Both the position numbers and the translations under genes were made by a program. A stretch of 64,000 nucleotides of DNA from Bacillus shivajii (GTDB lineage Bacteria > Bacillota > Bacilli > Bacillales > Salisediminibacteriaceae), in NCBI RefSeq assembly GCF_020519665.1, contig NZ_CP084703.1, positions 1,178,001 through 1,242,000 on the forward strand. The letters run 5' to 3'. How positions within the stretch are numbered: position 1 is the stretch's first letter; every line of letters begins with the position of its first letter. The notes under the pieces are model-generated. The model worked only from the letters and a program-made list of their open reading frames with translations. It was not told the origin of the DNA and did no database searches. Positions 44,242 to 52,895 of the stretch are shown here, one piece after another.

Positions 44242-45315
44242 TCACTCCTTTAGGAATATCGAGCGGTGATCTTCGTTCCTTTTCTTATCGTTTTCAATTA
44301 CTCTTAAAGGACCTTCACATATATAATGTTTTTTAACTTCTGTTGAGAGCTGCAATACGGTTTGATAACCTGGCTTTGAGTTGACTTCTAAAATCCATAT
44401 ATCACCATTTTCATCGATTCCTATATCAATGCCGATTTCAAAGACGGTACCGTGGTGTTTATTTATTTGTTTAGGGAGTTCTTTTTTGATGTATGATAAT
44501 GTGTTTTTAATCTGAACAGCTTCGGACTTTCTAAATGGTATGGACTTTCGTACTGTTCCACCAGATTGCAAATTTGAGGTGAAAGTGCCTTTTTTACCGA
44601 AACGGTACCCCATTCCAATGAAATGCCATTGGTTACTCTGTCTTTTTTGCATAACAACACGTAAATCAAATGGGGTGTTATTTCTTGTTAACGATAAAAA
44701 TGGTTGGATGAGGTACGGTTCGTGAGATATTTTCTTTACGACATCTTGAAATACATCTTCTAGAGAACCTTCATAAAATTGAGAAAATGTATGATCTCCG
44801 CTTTGGATAAGCGTCCGATCTCCCTCAGAAGTGATCTTGAAAAAACCTTGTCCTCCAGATCCAAAAATAGGCTTTATTGCAACGGATTTGTATTTTTTTA
44901 CATAAGAAAGAAAGCTTTTGTTCGTTAGCAAGTCGGTTGGTGGTAAGTAATTGGAGAGATGGTCATTTTCAGCTAACCATTCATAAACTTTCCATTTGTT
45001 CGGAAAACCTTCACCTAAAAATACCGCGTTTTTTTTCATTCGTTGTAATTGAATGTGACACCTTTGTTTTAACTGCTTATTCGCTGGATAAAAGCATCTG
45101 TCATAAATATATTGCGGAAGTTCAAACGTTGCTTTTTCCCACTTGTTTGTTTCAATGTTATAACGTAATCCTCGAATAGAATTCTTTATGTGGTTCCAAT
45201 GAAAGGGTGTAAATTGATAAACGCAGATTCCTTTAGATGCACAAATTCGGGCTACTTCATCAATGTATTCTGATTCTTTACTTAATGTGTATTGTAAAAT
45301 TCCTAACGTCTTCAC
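44242..45315 (-). CDS. yheC: ATP-grasp protein, YheC-like (copy 2)
   Basis: Protein of 357 residues (B. subtilis YheC has 363). VAIKPIFGSGGQGFFKIT is the ATP-binding loop and LEVNSKPGYQTVLQLS the C-terminal metal/ATP motif. It lies 30 bases after the first paralogue and 7 bases before copy 3, suggesting one operon of four. The start is an ATG with a usable purine-rich site. Each copy differs well enough to have been kept by selection. Confidence 0.85.
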   Translation of the reverse strand: MKTLGILQYTLSKESEYIDEVARICASKGICVYQFTPFHWNHIKNSIRGLRYNIETNKWEKATFELPQYIYDRCFYPANKQLKQRCHIQLQRMKKNAVFLGEGFPNKWKVYEWLAENDHLSNYLPPTDLLTNKSFLSYVKKYKSVAIKPIFGSGGQGFFKITSEGDRTLIQSGDHTFSQFYEGSLEDVFQDVVKKISHEPYLIQPFLSLTRNNTPFDLRVVMQKRQSNQWHFIGMGYRFGKKGTFTSNLQSGGTVRKSIPFRKSEAVQIKNTLSYIKKELPKQINKHHGTVFEIGIDIGIDENGDIWILEVNSKPGYQTVLQLSTEVKKHYICEGPLRVIENDKKRNEDHRSIFLKE

Positions 45316-45345
45316 ACGAAAACCTCCGTTATTGAACGTTTGTGA

Positions 45346-46707
45346 TTATACAAAGCTTGATAAAGATGAGGCATAGTTTAATATATATCGAATAGATGGG
45401 AGAGGGCTGTCATCCACTTGTAAAAGCTCTCCCTTTGTCGGTTTTATATTAACTTCTAAAATATAGATGTGACCTTGTTGATCAACCATAAAGTCGAATC
45501 CTAGCTCGCCGTAATGACCTAATGTCACAATATCAAACGAACTGGCAGCGTGGATAGCAAGTTCATGTAAGAACCGTTCCATATGTTGTGCATGATCTTT
45601 TTTGAAATTGTCTTGAAGGACATCAAGGACTTTTAGTTGCGTACCACCTTGTGACAAGTTTGTAACGATATTTTTTTCACTGCCGATACGAGCAATAGCA
45701 GAGCAACATTTCCATTCACCAACATGGTCTTTCATACATAGTACGCGGAAATCTACAAAAGCATTATTGTACTTTATACTTTTTATTCGAGGTTGAGCGA
45801 TATATTGTCTCTTAGATAACTTATACTTCAAATATTCATAAACTTGTTTGTCGGTTTCGAAAAATTTTGTTTGTTTATCTTGGGAAAGCGGGAACTGTAA
45901 ACAATAGGTTGATTCTTCTTTCGACATTGACATAATCCCGTTTCCTTCTTTGCCCCAGGACGGTTTTAAGTAAAAATTATCATATTTATCAAACAGAGAA
46001 AAAAAGTCATCTTTAGATTTAATTTTTGTTGTTTCAGGTAAAAATGGGGCGAGTGTAGGCTCCTTCAGAAATAATGTGTATGCTTCCCACTTGTTTATAA
46101 AACGTTCATTAAAGTAAGGTATATTGTGTTCATTAAGTTTTTTAAAGAAATTGGTTGCTTTTTGAGTGTTCTCTTGGTCACGTCTTCCGATCCGGTTATA
46201 TATGACATGTGGAAGTAACAATTTGCATTGAATCCATTGCTCTCCGTCAAACCGGTAACCATTAACTTTTTGTTCATGTATGTCTTGAAATGGAAAAACG
46301 AAAAATGGTAAATACAAGTCATATGCTTTTTTAGCCATTGCGGTTGCATAGGACGTAATTGTGCCAAATATTTGCTCATTGGTAGGGAAGCCTTCACCAA
46401 TCACCATCCCGATTGAGGGTCCGAAATGGAACACTTTTGCTTCTTGATCGTAAAAACATTGAATGGGTTGTTCTAATGGCAATTGTAATTTTTCAGCGAG
46501 TTGTTCAGAAAGGAGAATTGTATGGTCGACCATTTTATCGGAAATAGAGATCGTACATTCACTACTATGAAAATGATAAGATACATTCATCTTTTGCTTT
46601 AGTCGTAAGTTCCAAATCGATGCAGCCTTTTGAGGGATCATGATTTCGTATTCATTTAGTGTGTTTGAGCAGTCGATGAGACGTATATAAAATGGATAAC
46701 TAAACAT
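45346..46707 (-). CDS. ATP-grasp protein, YheC/D family (copy 1)
   Basis: Protein of 453 residues, a long form with an N-terminal extra domain (YHFHSSECTISISDKMVD) and an ATP-grasp domain with FYLKPSWGKEGNGIMSM and LEVNIKPTKGELLQVD. It opens the four-gene series (long, short, long, short). It is divergent from the yheB-like gene. B. subtilis has just two of these genes, so this one and copy 4 are extra. Confidence 0.85.
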   Translation of the reverse strand: MFSYPFYIRLIDCSNTLNEYEIMIPQKAASIWNLRLKQKMNVSYHFHSSECTISISDKMVDHTILLSEQLAEKLQLPLEQPIQCFYDQEAKVFHFGPSIGMVIGEGFPTNEQIFGTITSYATAMAKKAYDLYLPFFVFPFQDIHEQKVNGYRFDGEQWIQCKLLLPHVIYNRIGRRDQENTQKATNFFKKLNEHNIPYFNERFINKWEAYTLFLKEPTLAPFLPETTKIKSKDDFFSLFDKYDNFYLKPSWGKEGNGIMSMSKEESTYCLQFPLSQDKQTKFFETDKQVYEYLKYKLSKRQYIAQPRIKSIKYNNAFVDFRVLCMKDHVGEWKCCSAIARIGSEKNIVTNLSQGGTQLKVLDVLQDNFKKDHAQHMERFLHELAIHAASSFDIVTLGHYGELGFDFMVDQQGHIYILEVNIKPTKGELLQVDDSPLPSIRYILNYASSLSSFV

Positions 46708-46828
46708 TGCAATCCCTCGCGATTCAATTTTAAATATTGTTTCAATAATAAATTAGGTAGGTGCGGATAACGTATTTTATGTAAGGAAAGTATGAATTGT
46801 GCAAATGCCTCGCTAAAAGGTGGTAGTT

Positions 46829-47971
46829 ATGACATTACAAATCGTTTGGTTTTTTAGTTTGATTTTGATTGGTGCACTTATCGGTGGTGGAACAAATGTA
46901 CTAGCGATACGGATGATCTTCAGGCCATACAAGCCGTTATATATTGGTTCATACCGTCTCCCGTTCACACCAGGTTTAGTACCAAAGCGAAGAAATGAAA
47001 TTGCAAAACAGCTAGGAAAGATGGTTGAGCATCATCTAGTAACTCCAGAGGGAATTGAAAGTAAATTGCTCGAAGGAACATTAGAAAAAGAAGTGGAAAA
47101 CAAAATACTTACTTCAATAAAATCAGTAACAGAAGATGAAAGAACGTTAAATGAGTGGCTTTCACCTTATACCGGAGACCGTTGGTCAACAACATCAGTA
47201 ACGGAATCTTATGAACGTCTGATAAAGAACAAACTAATGATGCTTGTTGAAAAATATGAACATGAACCATTAAAAACAGTTATACCTAAAGATTGGCAGA
47301 TGAAGGTTGAAGAACAATTGCCGGTTTTATCTGATCGGATTTTAATGCAAGCAGAGAAGTTCTTAGATTCTAAAGAGGGAGAAGCGACATTAAATAAGAT
47401 GCTTGATCGCTTTTTTGAAACGAAAGGAAGCTTCGGGGGCATGTTAGGTAAAGTAGCATCTCGCTTTTCAGCTACTGAACGGTTATCTAACGAACTAAAA
47501 AAGATGGTTCGTGATGAAAATACGCAACTTGTTGTCAATCGGTTAATAAAAAATGAGTATGAAAAATTATTAAGTTACAAAATGATGGAAATGATGAATA
47601 AGGATGTAATAGAAGAAAATATAGATGAACTTGTGACGATGATTATTCATGAAACACCAGTAGTCAATGAGTGGGAGCGCCCGTTAAATGAATGGTCATA
47701 TAAATATCAAGAAGTTGTCTCAAAGTCTCTTGTTCCGAAAGTGATGGAGTCAGTAAGTTTTATAGCACAAAAATATGTCCGCCAACTTATCACTCAGCTC
47801 GGAATTAGTGATATTGTCGAAAAACAAGTAAACCATTTTCCACTAAAGAAACTAGAAGACATGCTGTTAATGATAGCAAAAAAGGAATTAAAGATGATTG
47901 CTGTCTTAGGAGCAATTATTGGTGGGCTCATTGGTTTCATTCAAGGGACACTCATTTTCTTTCTATTATGA
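46829..47971 (+). CDS. yheB: DUF445 membrane protein YheB
   Basis: Protein of 380 residues with one membrane helix at each end (WFFSLILIGALIGGGTNVL near the start, AVLGAIIGGLIGFIQGTLIF near the end) and a long helical middle. IGGGTNVLAIRMIF with RPYKP and LPFTPGLVPKRRNEIA is the DUF445 signature. AAAGGTGG precedes the ATG at 46829, preferred to the upstream GTG. Gene order with yheA matches B. subtilis. Its exact role is unknown. Confidence 0.9.
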   Translation: MTLQIVWFFSLILIGALIGGGTNVLAIRMIFRPYKPLYIGSYRLPFTPGLVPKRRNEIAKQLGKMVEHHLVTPEGIESKLLEGTLEKEVENKILTSIKSVTEDERTLNEWLSPYTGDRWSTTSVTESYERLIKNKLMMLVEKYEHEPLKTVIPKDWQMKVEEQLPVLSDRILMQAEKFLDSKEGEATLNKMLDRFFETKGSFGGMLGKVASRFSATERLSNELKKMVRDENTQLVVNRLIKNEYEKLLSYKMMEMMNKDVIEENIDELVTMIIHETPVVNEWERPLNEWSYKYQEVVSKSLVPKVMESVSFIAQKYVRQLITQLGISDIVEKQVNHFPLKKLEDMLLMIAKKELKMIAVLGAIIGGLIGFIQGTLIFFLL

Positions 47972-48112
47972 ATCTTTGTTATAACGTGAATTCCAATTAT
48001 AATCATGTTATAGTCGAATGGAGAACTGTTCGTGCTTATGGAATGTACAAATGTACAATGATCCAAAATCGCTTCGATAGTGCGGATAATACTAAGGAGG
48101 AATTTTTCTATT

Positions 48113-48472
48113 ATGGCAAATCCATACGATAAGGCACAAGAGCTTGCGAGTGTCTTAAAAGAAAGCGAAGAATTTACAACATTAAGAGACCTTCATAACG
48201 AAGTAAACAATGATGAAGTTGCAAAACGTATGTTAGATAACTTCCGTCAAGTTCAAATTGAACTTCAACAAAAGCAAATGCAAGGCGCTCAAATTACAGA
48301 AGAAGAAATTCAAGAAGCTCAAAAGCAATTTGAAGTTGTTCAACAGCACGAAACAATTTCAAAGCTTATGGAGCAAGAGCAACGCATGAGCCAGCTAGTT
48401 GGAGAACTTAATAAAGTCGTAACATCTCCTTTAGAAGAGCTTTACGGTGTTGACGAGCAGCAAGAACAATAA
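48113..48472 (+). CDS. yheA: YlbF/YmcA-family protein YheA
   Basis: Protein of 119 residues (B. subtilis YheA has 117). It starts MANPYDKAQELASVLKESEE and is all-helical, with QVQIELQQKQMQGAQITEEE in the middle; this is the Com_YlbF family linked to competence, biofilm and RNase Y function. AAGGAGG precedes the ATG at 48113. It directly follows yheB and ends with a terminator. Confidence 0.9.
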   Translation: MANPYDKAQELASVLKESEEFTTLRDLHNEVNNDEVAKRMLDNFRQVQIELQQKQMQGAQITEEEIQEAQKQFEVVQQHETISKLMEQEQRMSQLVGELNKVVTSPLEELYGVDEQQEQ

Positions 48473-48490
48473 TTAGATAAAATATGAAGC

Positions 48491-48518
48491 AGCTACCATT
48501 GATGGTGGCTGTTTTTTT
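48491..48518 (+). terminator. Terminator after yheA
   Basis: CAGCTACCA (48491-48499) pairs with TGGTGGCTG (48504-48512) with one G-T pair, followed by TTTTTT. Confidence 0.85.
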
Positions 48519-48730
48519 CTTAGTTAGTTGAGGAAGGTAATCAATCGAGGTGAAGGGTGACGTCACTTAGCAGAAAGTTGCGAGGAAGGTAATTAATCCT
48601 AATATTCCTTCAAAAAGATGAATAGGTTAATTGGATACGCTGAAGTAGAGGTAGCTTTTCTATATATCAGTTTCATAAACAACGATAGCTATTACATAAA
48701 TAATTAGCAATTACATGAGTCTAACTCTAG

Positions 48731-49003
48731 TTTTTATAGGCTGTTTACGTAAACAGTGATGCTTTTTTAACGCTTGGAATAACAGAGGCAAAGAAGACAC
48801 CGTGATAGCGAACGAAGAGAAGCTAGAGCGGATGTCGCGCTTGTGCTTAGAGGTGCAAAGAAGACACCGTGATAGCGAACGAAGAGGAGCTAGAGCGGAT
48901 GTCGCGCTTGTGCCTAGAGGTGAAAGCGTCGGCCTCAGAGTATCCAAACATTATTGACTCCACAATAAAACAACAATCTATTAGAAAACAGCCTTTTTAT
49001 AAA
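48731..49003. repeat. Composite palindromic element with two inverted 67-bp units
   Basis: The left end TTTTTATAGGCTGTTTA (48731-48747) and the right end ACAGCCTTTTTATAAAAC (48989-49005) are inverted. Two tandem 67-bp units lie inside in reverse orientation (48789-48855 and 48856-48922). It lies between yheA and the HAD hydrolase. No gene is encoded. Confidence 0.7.
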
Positions 49004-49109
49004 ACAGTGATTAAAATGGGCCAAGTTTTTTTCTTCAGTTCTAATCACCATCAAAGGGACATATATGTATTACCAACGCACTAAGGAATTTTGAAGGGGG
49101 AAGGCAGCT

Positions 49110-49961
49110 ATGGCATACCGCTTATTAGCGTTGGACATCGATGGAACCCTATTGAAGTCGAATCATCGACTAGGGAAAGAAACAAAGGAAGCAATTGAGT
49201 TTGTAAAGAGTAAGGGTGTTTATGTAACATTAGCAACTGGCAGAGCTTTTCCGTCTGCAAAAAAAGTGGCAAAATCATTGAAAATTGATGATAACTATTT
49301 AATTACTCATGATGGAGCATTTGTAGCTGACGACTCTGAAAACCCGATTTTTGAACGTAGAATTGAATCGAGCAAAGTGTATCAAATCGTTGATATATTA
49401 GAAAATTACCATTGTCATATCCGTTTGTTACACGAAAAATACGCAGTAGGAAATAAAGTTCATCATAAGAGCCAGCTGATTGCTCGGATGAATGTAGGTA
49501 TGGGGGATCCATTATTTTACCCAGTAAATTTTGTTGACTCACCTAGCCACCATTTAATCGATCAGCCTTTAACTGTACCAAAAATACGAGCACACTTTTG
49601 GAATGAAGTAGAACAGCAAGATGCAATGGAGGAGCTAGAAGAAGCTGTTCCTGACATTCGACTTACTTCTTCTGAACATGGAAGTTTAGATATCACTGAT
49701 GCTTCTGTTTCAAAAGCTAGAGGGTTACAAGTACTAGGAAAAAAACTTGGTATTCCTTTAAAAGAAATGGTAGCGATCGGATCTTATGATAATGATGCAG
49801 AGATGGTTGCTCAAGCAGGCTTAGGTGTCGTAATGGGGCAATCTTCAAAGGAATTAAAATCGATGGCAAATTGGATTACAAGATCCAATGATCAAAACGG
49901 GGTTGCGTATATGGTAAGAGAAGTATTTAGAAAACAGTTTCATCCTAAAGTATTCAAATAA
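49110..49961 (+). CDS. yhaX: HAD-superfamily phosphatase YhaX-like
   Basis: Protein of 283 residues. Motif I is LDIDGTLLKSN, motif II ATGRAF, and motif IV is GSYDNDAEM, where the first acidic residue of the usual GDxxND is serine, as I recall also for YhaX. The C-terminus (WITRSNDQNGVAYMV) matches B. subtilis YhaX closely. It likely hydrolyses a phosphorylated metabolite. GGGGGAAGG precedes the ATG. Gene order with yheBA is conserved. Confidence 0.85.
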   Translation: MAYRLLALDIDGTLLKSNHRLGKETKEAIEFVKSKGVYVTLATGRAFPSAKKVAKSLKIDDNYLITHDGAFVADDSENPIFERRIESSKVYQIVDILENYHCHIRLLHEKYAVGNKVHHKSQLIARMNVGMGDPLFYPVNFVDSPSHHLIDQPLTVPKIRAHFWNEVEQQDAMEELEEAVPDIRLTSSEHGSLDITDASVSKARGLQVLGKKLGIPLKEMVAIGSYDNDAEMVAQAGLGVVMGQSSKELKSMANWITRSNDQNGVAYMVREVFRKQFHPKVFK

Positions 49962-50233
49962 AAAGACGTAAGGGCTTGCGAGCTGCAGAAGCGTTCGTAG
50001 GCTCTTTTTTATGATTTTAAAATACAAAGGGAGTTTTCGAACGTAAGGGAGATCGCATTTTTGTCTAGAGGTTTTTTCATAGGATCTACATGAGAATGTA
50101 TTTTTTCAAACAATGGTTTAATGAAAATAGGTGTTGACAGGATTGAGCAAGGTCCACGAGACTCCAGTGTGAATAGCAAAGCCCGTTGATCCAACATGAC
50201 GATAGTCATTTTTAGCTGAGGCATTGCCCACGG

Positions 50234-50367
50234 CAAAGAAGACACCGTGAATGCAATCGAAGTGAAGCATAAACGGATGTCGCACTTGTGCCATGAGGTG
50301 CAAAGAAGACACCGTGAATGCAATCGAAGTGAAGCATAAACGGATGTCGCACTTGTGCCTTGAGGTG
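50234..50367 (-). repeat. Two tandem inverted 67-bp units
   Basis: Units at 50234-50300 and 50301-50367, head to tail without spacer, reading CAAAGAAGACACCGTGAATG ... GAGGTG. Reading frames through them on the minus strand are short and repetitive and were rejected as genes. Confidence 0.75.
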
Positions 50368-50418
50368 AAAGCGAGTGGGCGAAAGCGAATGCATCATTAT
50401 TAAATTATTTTACAGGGT

Positions 50419-50564
50419 GAGACAATTTCATAATTACGTTTTTTGCTCAATGAAACTATTGATATTATAAATTTTTTCATTAAATGTACGTTTTTTTTTT
50501 GGAAGTGAAGTTCACGCTCACTATTCGGGATTTCCCATCTTATTTTGAGTTATGAAATTGATTC
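50419..50564 (+). mobile_element. MITE-like element, copy 2 (internally deleted)
   Basis: The ends GAGACAATTTCATAA (50419-50433) and TTATGAAATTGATTC (50550-50564) match the copy 1 ends with two mismatches on the left. The flanks are AGGGT on both sides (50414-50418 and 50565-50569), a perfect 5-bp target duplication. The internal core is missing; the joint lies at a GAAGTGAA that occurs on both sides of the core in copy 1, so deletion by recombination between short direct repeats is likely. Confidence 0.85.
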
Positions 50565-50593
50565 AGGGTACATGGGAAATACTTTTTAATCAA

Positions 50594-50684
50594 CAAATCC
50601 AAAAGTTACGGACAAATCCAAATAGTCACGGACAAATCCAAAAAGTCACGATAATCCAAAAAGTCACGATAATCCAAAAAATGA
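50594..50684 (+). repeat. 18-20-bp tandem repeat upstream of thioesterase
   Basis: Four and a half copies of a unit AATCCAAAAAGTCACG-GA/AT with slight variation, starting at 50594, 50613, 50633, 50652 and 50670. It ends about 58 bases before the thioesterase start. On the other strand each unit shows a GTGAC box, as in the 22-bp arrays at 8.7-9.8 kb, but spacing differs. Confidence 0.75.
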
Positions 50685-50741
50685 ATACTCACTCATCATC
50701 AGATTCAAGCTATAATGACAATATAAGGGAGGGTCAATGAA

Positions 50742-51170
50742 ATGAGTGAGGAACGTTTGCGAGAAAAGTTTGAACGAGCTTTACAAGTACATAACGATGG
50801 AACAGGTCAGCAATTTTTATATTCATTATTAGATTTTAATATTGAATATCTTGAAGAGGAAGAAAAGGTTCGTATTACAGCCCCCGTTGATGAGGTTAAG
50901 TTTAACCCTGTTGGGTTTCTTCATGGTGGGATCATTACATACATTGCTGATACAGCAATGGGACATTTATGTGCAGCCTTTGGAAGCCCTAGTGTTTCTC
51001 TTGAGTTAAAAACACAATTTTTCCGCACTGCAAATGATGGAGAGATCATTGCAGTTGCATCATTCATAAAAAAGGGAAAGACGGTACAATTCGTAGAATG
51101 CGATTTACATGATGATAAAAACCGTCATTTAGCAAAAGTTACAGCAACATTCTATCAACTTGAAGGGTAA
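50742..51170 (+). CDS. PaaI-family hotdog thioesterase
   Basis: Protein of 142 residues with the hotdog fold: PVGFLHGGIITYIADTAMGH carries the active-site motif of PaaI-type thioesterases, followed by LELKTQFFRTA. It hydrolyses a small acyl-CoA or aryl-CoA. GGGAGGGTC precedes the ATG by about eight bases. It is single, with a clean terminator. The substrate is not apparent. Confidence 0.85.
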   Translation: MSEERLREKFERALQVHNDGTGQQFLYSLLDFNIEYLEEEEKVRITAPVDEVKFNPVGFLHGGIITYIADTAMGHLCAAFGSPSVSLELKTQFFRTANDGEIIAVASFIKKGKTVQFVECDLHDDKNRHLAKVTATFYQLEG

Positions 51171-51262
51171 AAAAGATAAATAGCTGTAACCGGCTACCGA
51201 CTGCAAAAGAATAATGGCACTCTAACTACCGTATTTTTCAGTAAATGTTGTATATAAAAGTA

Positions 51263-51299
51263 AACTGGCTTCGACAGCTTTAAGGTAGCCAGTTTTTTT
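51263..51299 (+). terminator. Terminator after the thioesterase
   Basis: AACTGGCT (51263-51270) pairs with AGCCAGTT (51287-51294), followed by TTTTT. Confidence 0.85.
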
Positions 51300-51356
51300 A
51301 TTTTACTTGTTTAGGATAGATCCCTATAACTTTAATATTTCATTTACGGTTCCTCT

Positions 51357-52895
51357 TTATTTGAGCTGTTTTTTATCAAGCTTACCTAAAGGAGAATAGG
51401 GCATTTTGTCAACAAACTCAATTTCCTTTGGTAATTGGAATCTAGCAACACTTGGGCGTAACCACTCACGAAGTTCTTCTTCTGTAAGATCAACATTTTC
51501 TACCAGAAGTACAAATGCTTTTAACCTTTGACCAAAGTGTTCATCATTAACTCCTATAATAGCAACATCCTCAATTAAGGAGTGCTTCATTAATTCTTGC
51601 TCCACTTCGATCGGATAAACATTTTCGCCACCTGAAATCACCATATCATCCGTTCGTCCACATAAGAAATAATAACCGTTTTCATCTCGGTAGCCTAAAT
51701 CACCTGTTTTGATCCAAGTCTTATTTCGGTTTGCTATTGACCAATCATTTCTCACGCAAAGTTGTCCTACTTTTCCATTCTCTACCTCATACATATCATC
51801 ATCTAAGACTTTTATTTGAAGCCCATTTATTTTTTTACCTATTGTAGTAGGAGCAATCGTTAAATCTTCTGGTGTAGCAATAAAATTTAAACCAGCTTCT
51901 GAAGTCCCGTACAAATTGTACAGAACATTCCCTAATTCACCACATGAACGTTCAATAAGCTTTACAGGAAGCCTTGCACCACCAGATGCAATGCAGGATA
52001 GGGTCTTTAAGTCTTGTGGATTGGTTTGTAGCATTTTCTGAAGTATCACAGGAACAACTGTAACCATTTCAATATGGTGATTACGTATCAATCTGCAAGC
52101 TTTTTTTGCATCAAACACGCTGCTAATCACAGCTTTTTTTCCCAATGGTATAAATAAAAGCAAGACAGCAATACCGTATCCGTGATAAATAGGAGTAGCA
52201 ATATAGGCAGTTTTATAATTTAATATCTTTAATCGCTGAATAAATGCGATAAATGGATTTAAATAGTTAAATAATGAAGGTTTATGTGCGGCTTCCTTAG
52301 AAACACCGGTCGTACCACTTGTTTGCAGAACAAGTTTACTTGAAGAACTTCTTTTTAAAGATTGTTTTTCATTGGTATTTGAGCGTTGGAGATGGTTTAT
52401 AGAGGGCAACTTATCATGATAGGTAAAAAGACTCGCATTTGTATAATCAGACTGTTCGACCAAACCATTCAGTTCACGATCATAAATGAGAAGATCGAAT
52501 CGATGGCGATGGACTAAATGATTAAACTGGCTCTTACTCATTTCAGCATTTATTAAATAGACATCTGCTCCTAATCTTGAAACAGCAAAAATAGCTTTTA
52601 CTAGTGCTGCGTGGTTTTTGCACAAAAAACCAACCTTATGTCCGCTTTGAAGGTGATATTTTTCCTTCATAAAGAAAGCAAGCTTTTTAGATTCATTAAA
52701 TAGCTGCCTATAAGTAATAGTTTCATTATCGTCAACTAAGGCAATATGATTGCCATATTTCATTTTAGCAAAATGCAATAGTGTCATTAAATTGATGCCA
52801 TTTTTAAAAATAGCTACAATTAATCGATACAAACTTATTGGAGAAAGTAACTGAATCTTATACAAGACATACATTAACTTAAATATCTTCATCAT
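51357..52895 (-). CDS. AMP-forming acyl-CoA synthetase
   Basis: Protein of 512 residues. The phosphate loop is LQTSGTTGVSKEAAHKP (SGTTGVSK), then YGTSEAGLNFIA, TGDLGYRDENGYYFLCGR and a C-terminal PLGKLDKK with the catalytic lysine. It activates a fatty or aromatic acid to its CoA ester via an acyl-adenylate. An N-terminal hydrophobic stretch (LMYVLYKIQLLSPISLYRL) is unusual. It shares one base with the preceding SDR gene (TAATG), so they are translated together, and AAAGGAGGTAAGT precedes it. Confidence 0.9.
   Translation of the reverse strand: MMKIFKLMYVLYKIQLLSPISLYRLIVAIFKNGINLMTLLHFAKMKYGNHIALVDDNETITYRQLFNESKKLAFFMKEKYHLQSGHKVGFLCKNHAALVKAIFAVSRLGADVYLINAEMSKSQFNHLVHRHRFDLLIYDRELNGLVEQSDYTNASLFTYHDKLPSINHLQRSNTNEKQSLKRSSSSKLVLQTSGTTGVSKEAAHKPSLFNYLNPFIAFIQRLKILNYKTAYIATPIYHGYGIAVLLLFIPLGKKAVISSVFDAKKACRLIRNHHIEMVTVVPVILQKMLQTNPQDLKTLSCIASGGARLPVKLIERSCGELGNVLYNLYGTSEAGLNFIATPEDLTIAPTTIGKKINGLQIKVLDDDMYEVENGKVGQLCVRNDWSIANRNKTWIKTGDLGYRDENGYYFLCGRTDDMVISGGENVYPIEVEQELMKHSLIEDVAIIGVNDEHFGQRLKAFVLLVENVDLTEEELREWLRPSVARFQLPKEIEFVDKMPYSPLGKLDKKQLK

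Noticed and set aside
49770-49810. Serine in place of the first acidic residue of HAD motif IV as a sign of inactivation
   Set aside because: YhaX-type proteins appear to share this change (from memory), and the other motifs are intact, so it is more likely a family trait.
4721-50367. Repeated frames reading RHPFMLHF...IHGVFFA and GTSATSALASLRSHSRCLLC at five sites
   Set aside because: They are translations of the 67-bp repeat in two frames. Because 67 is not a multiple of 3, both frames appear in tandem copies; no ribosome sites or family match exist.
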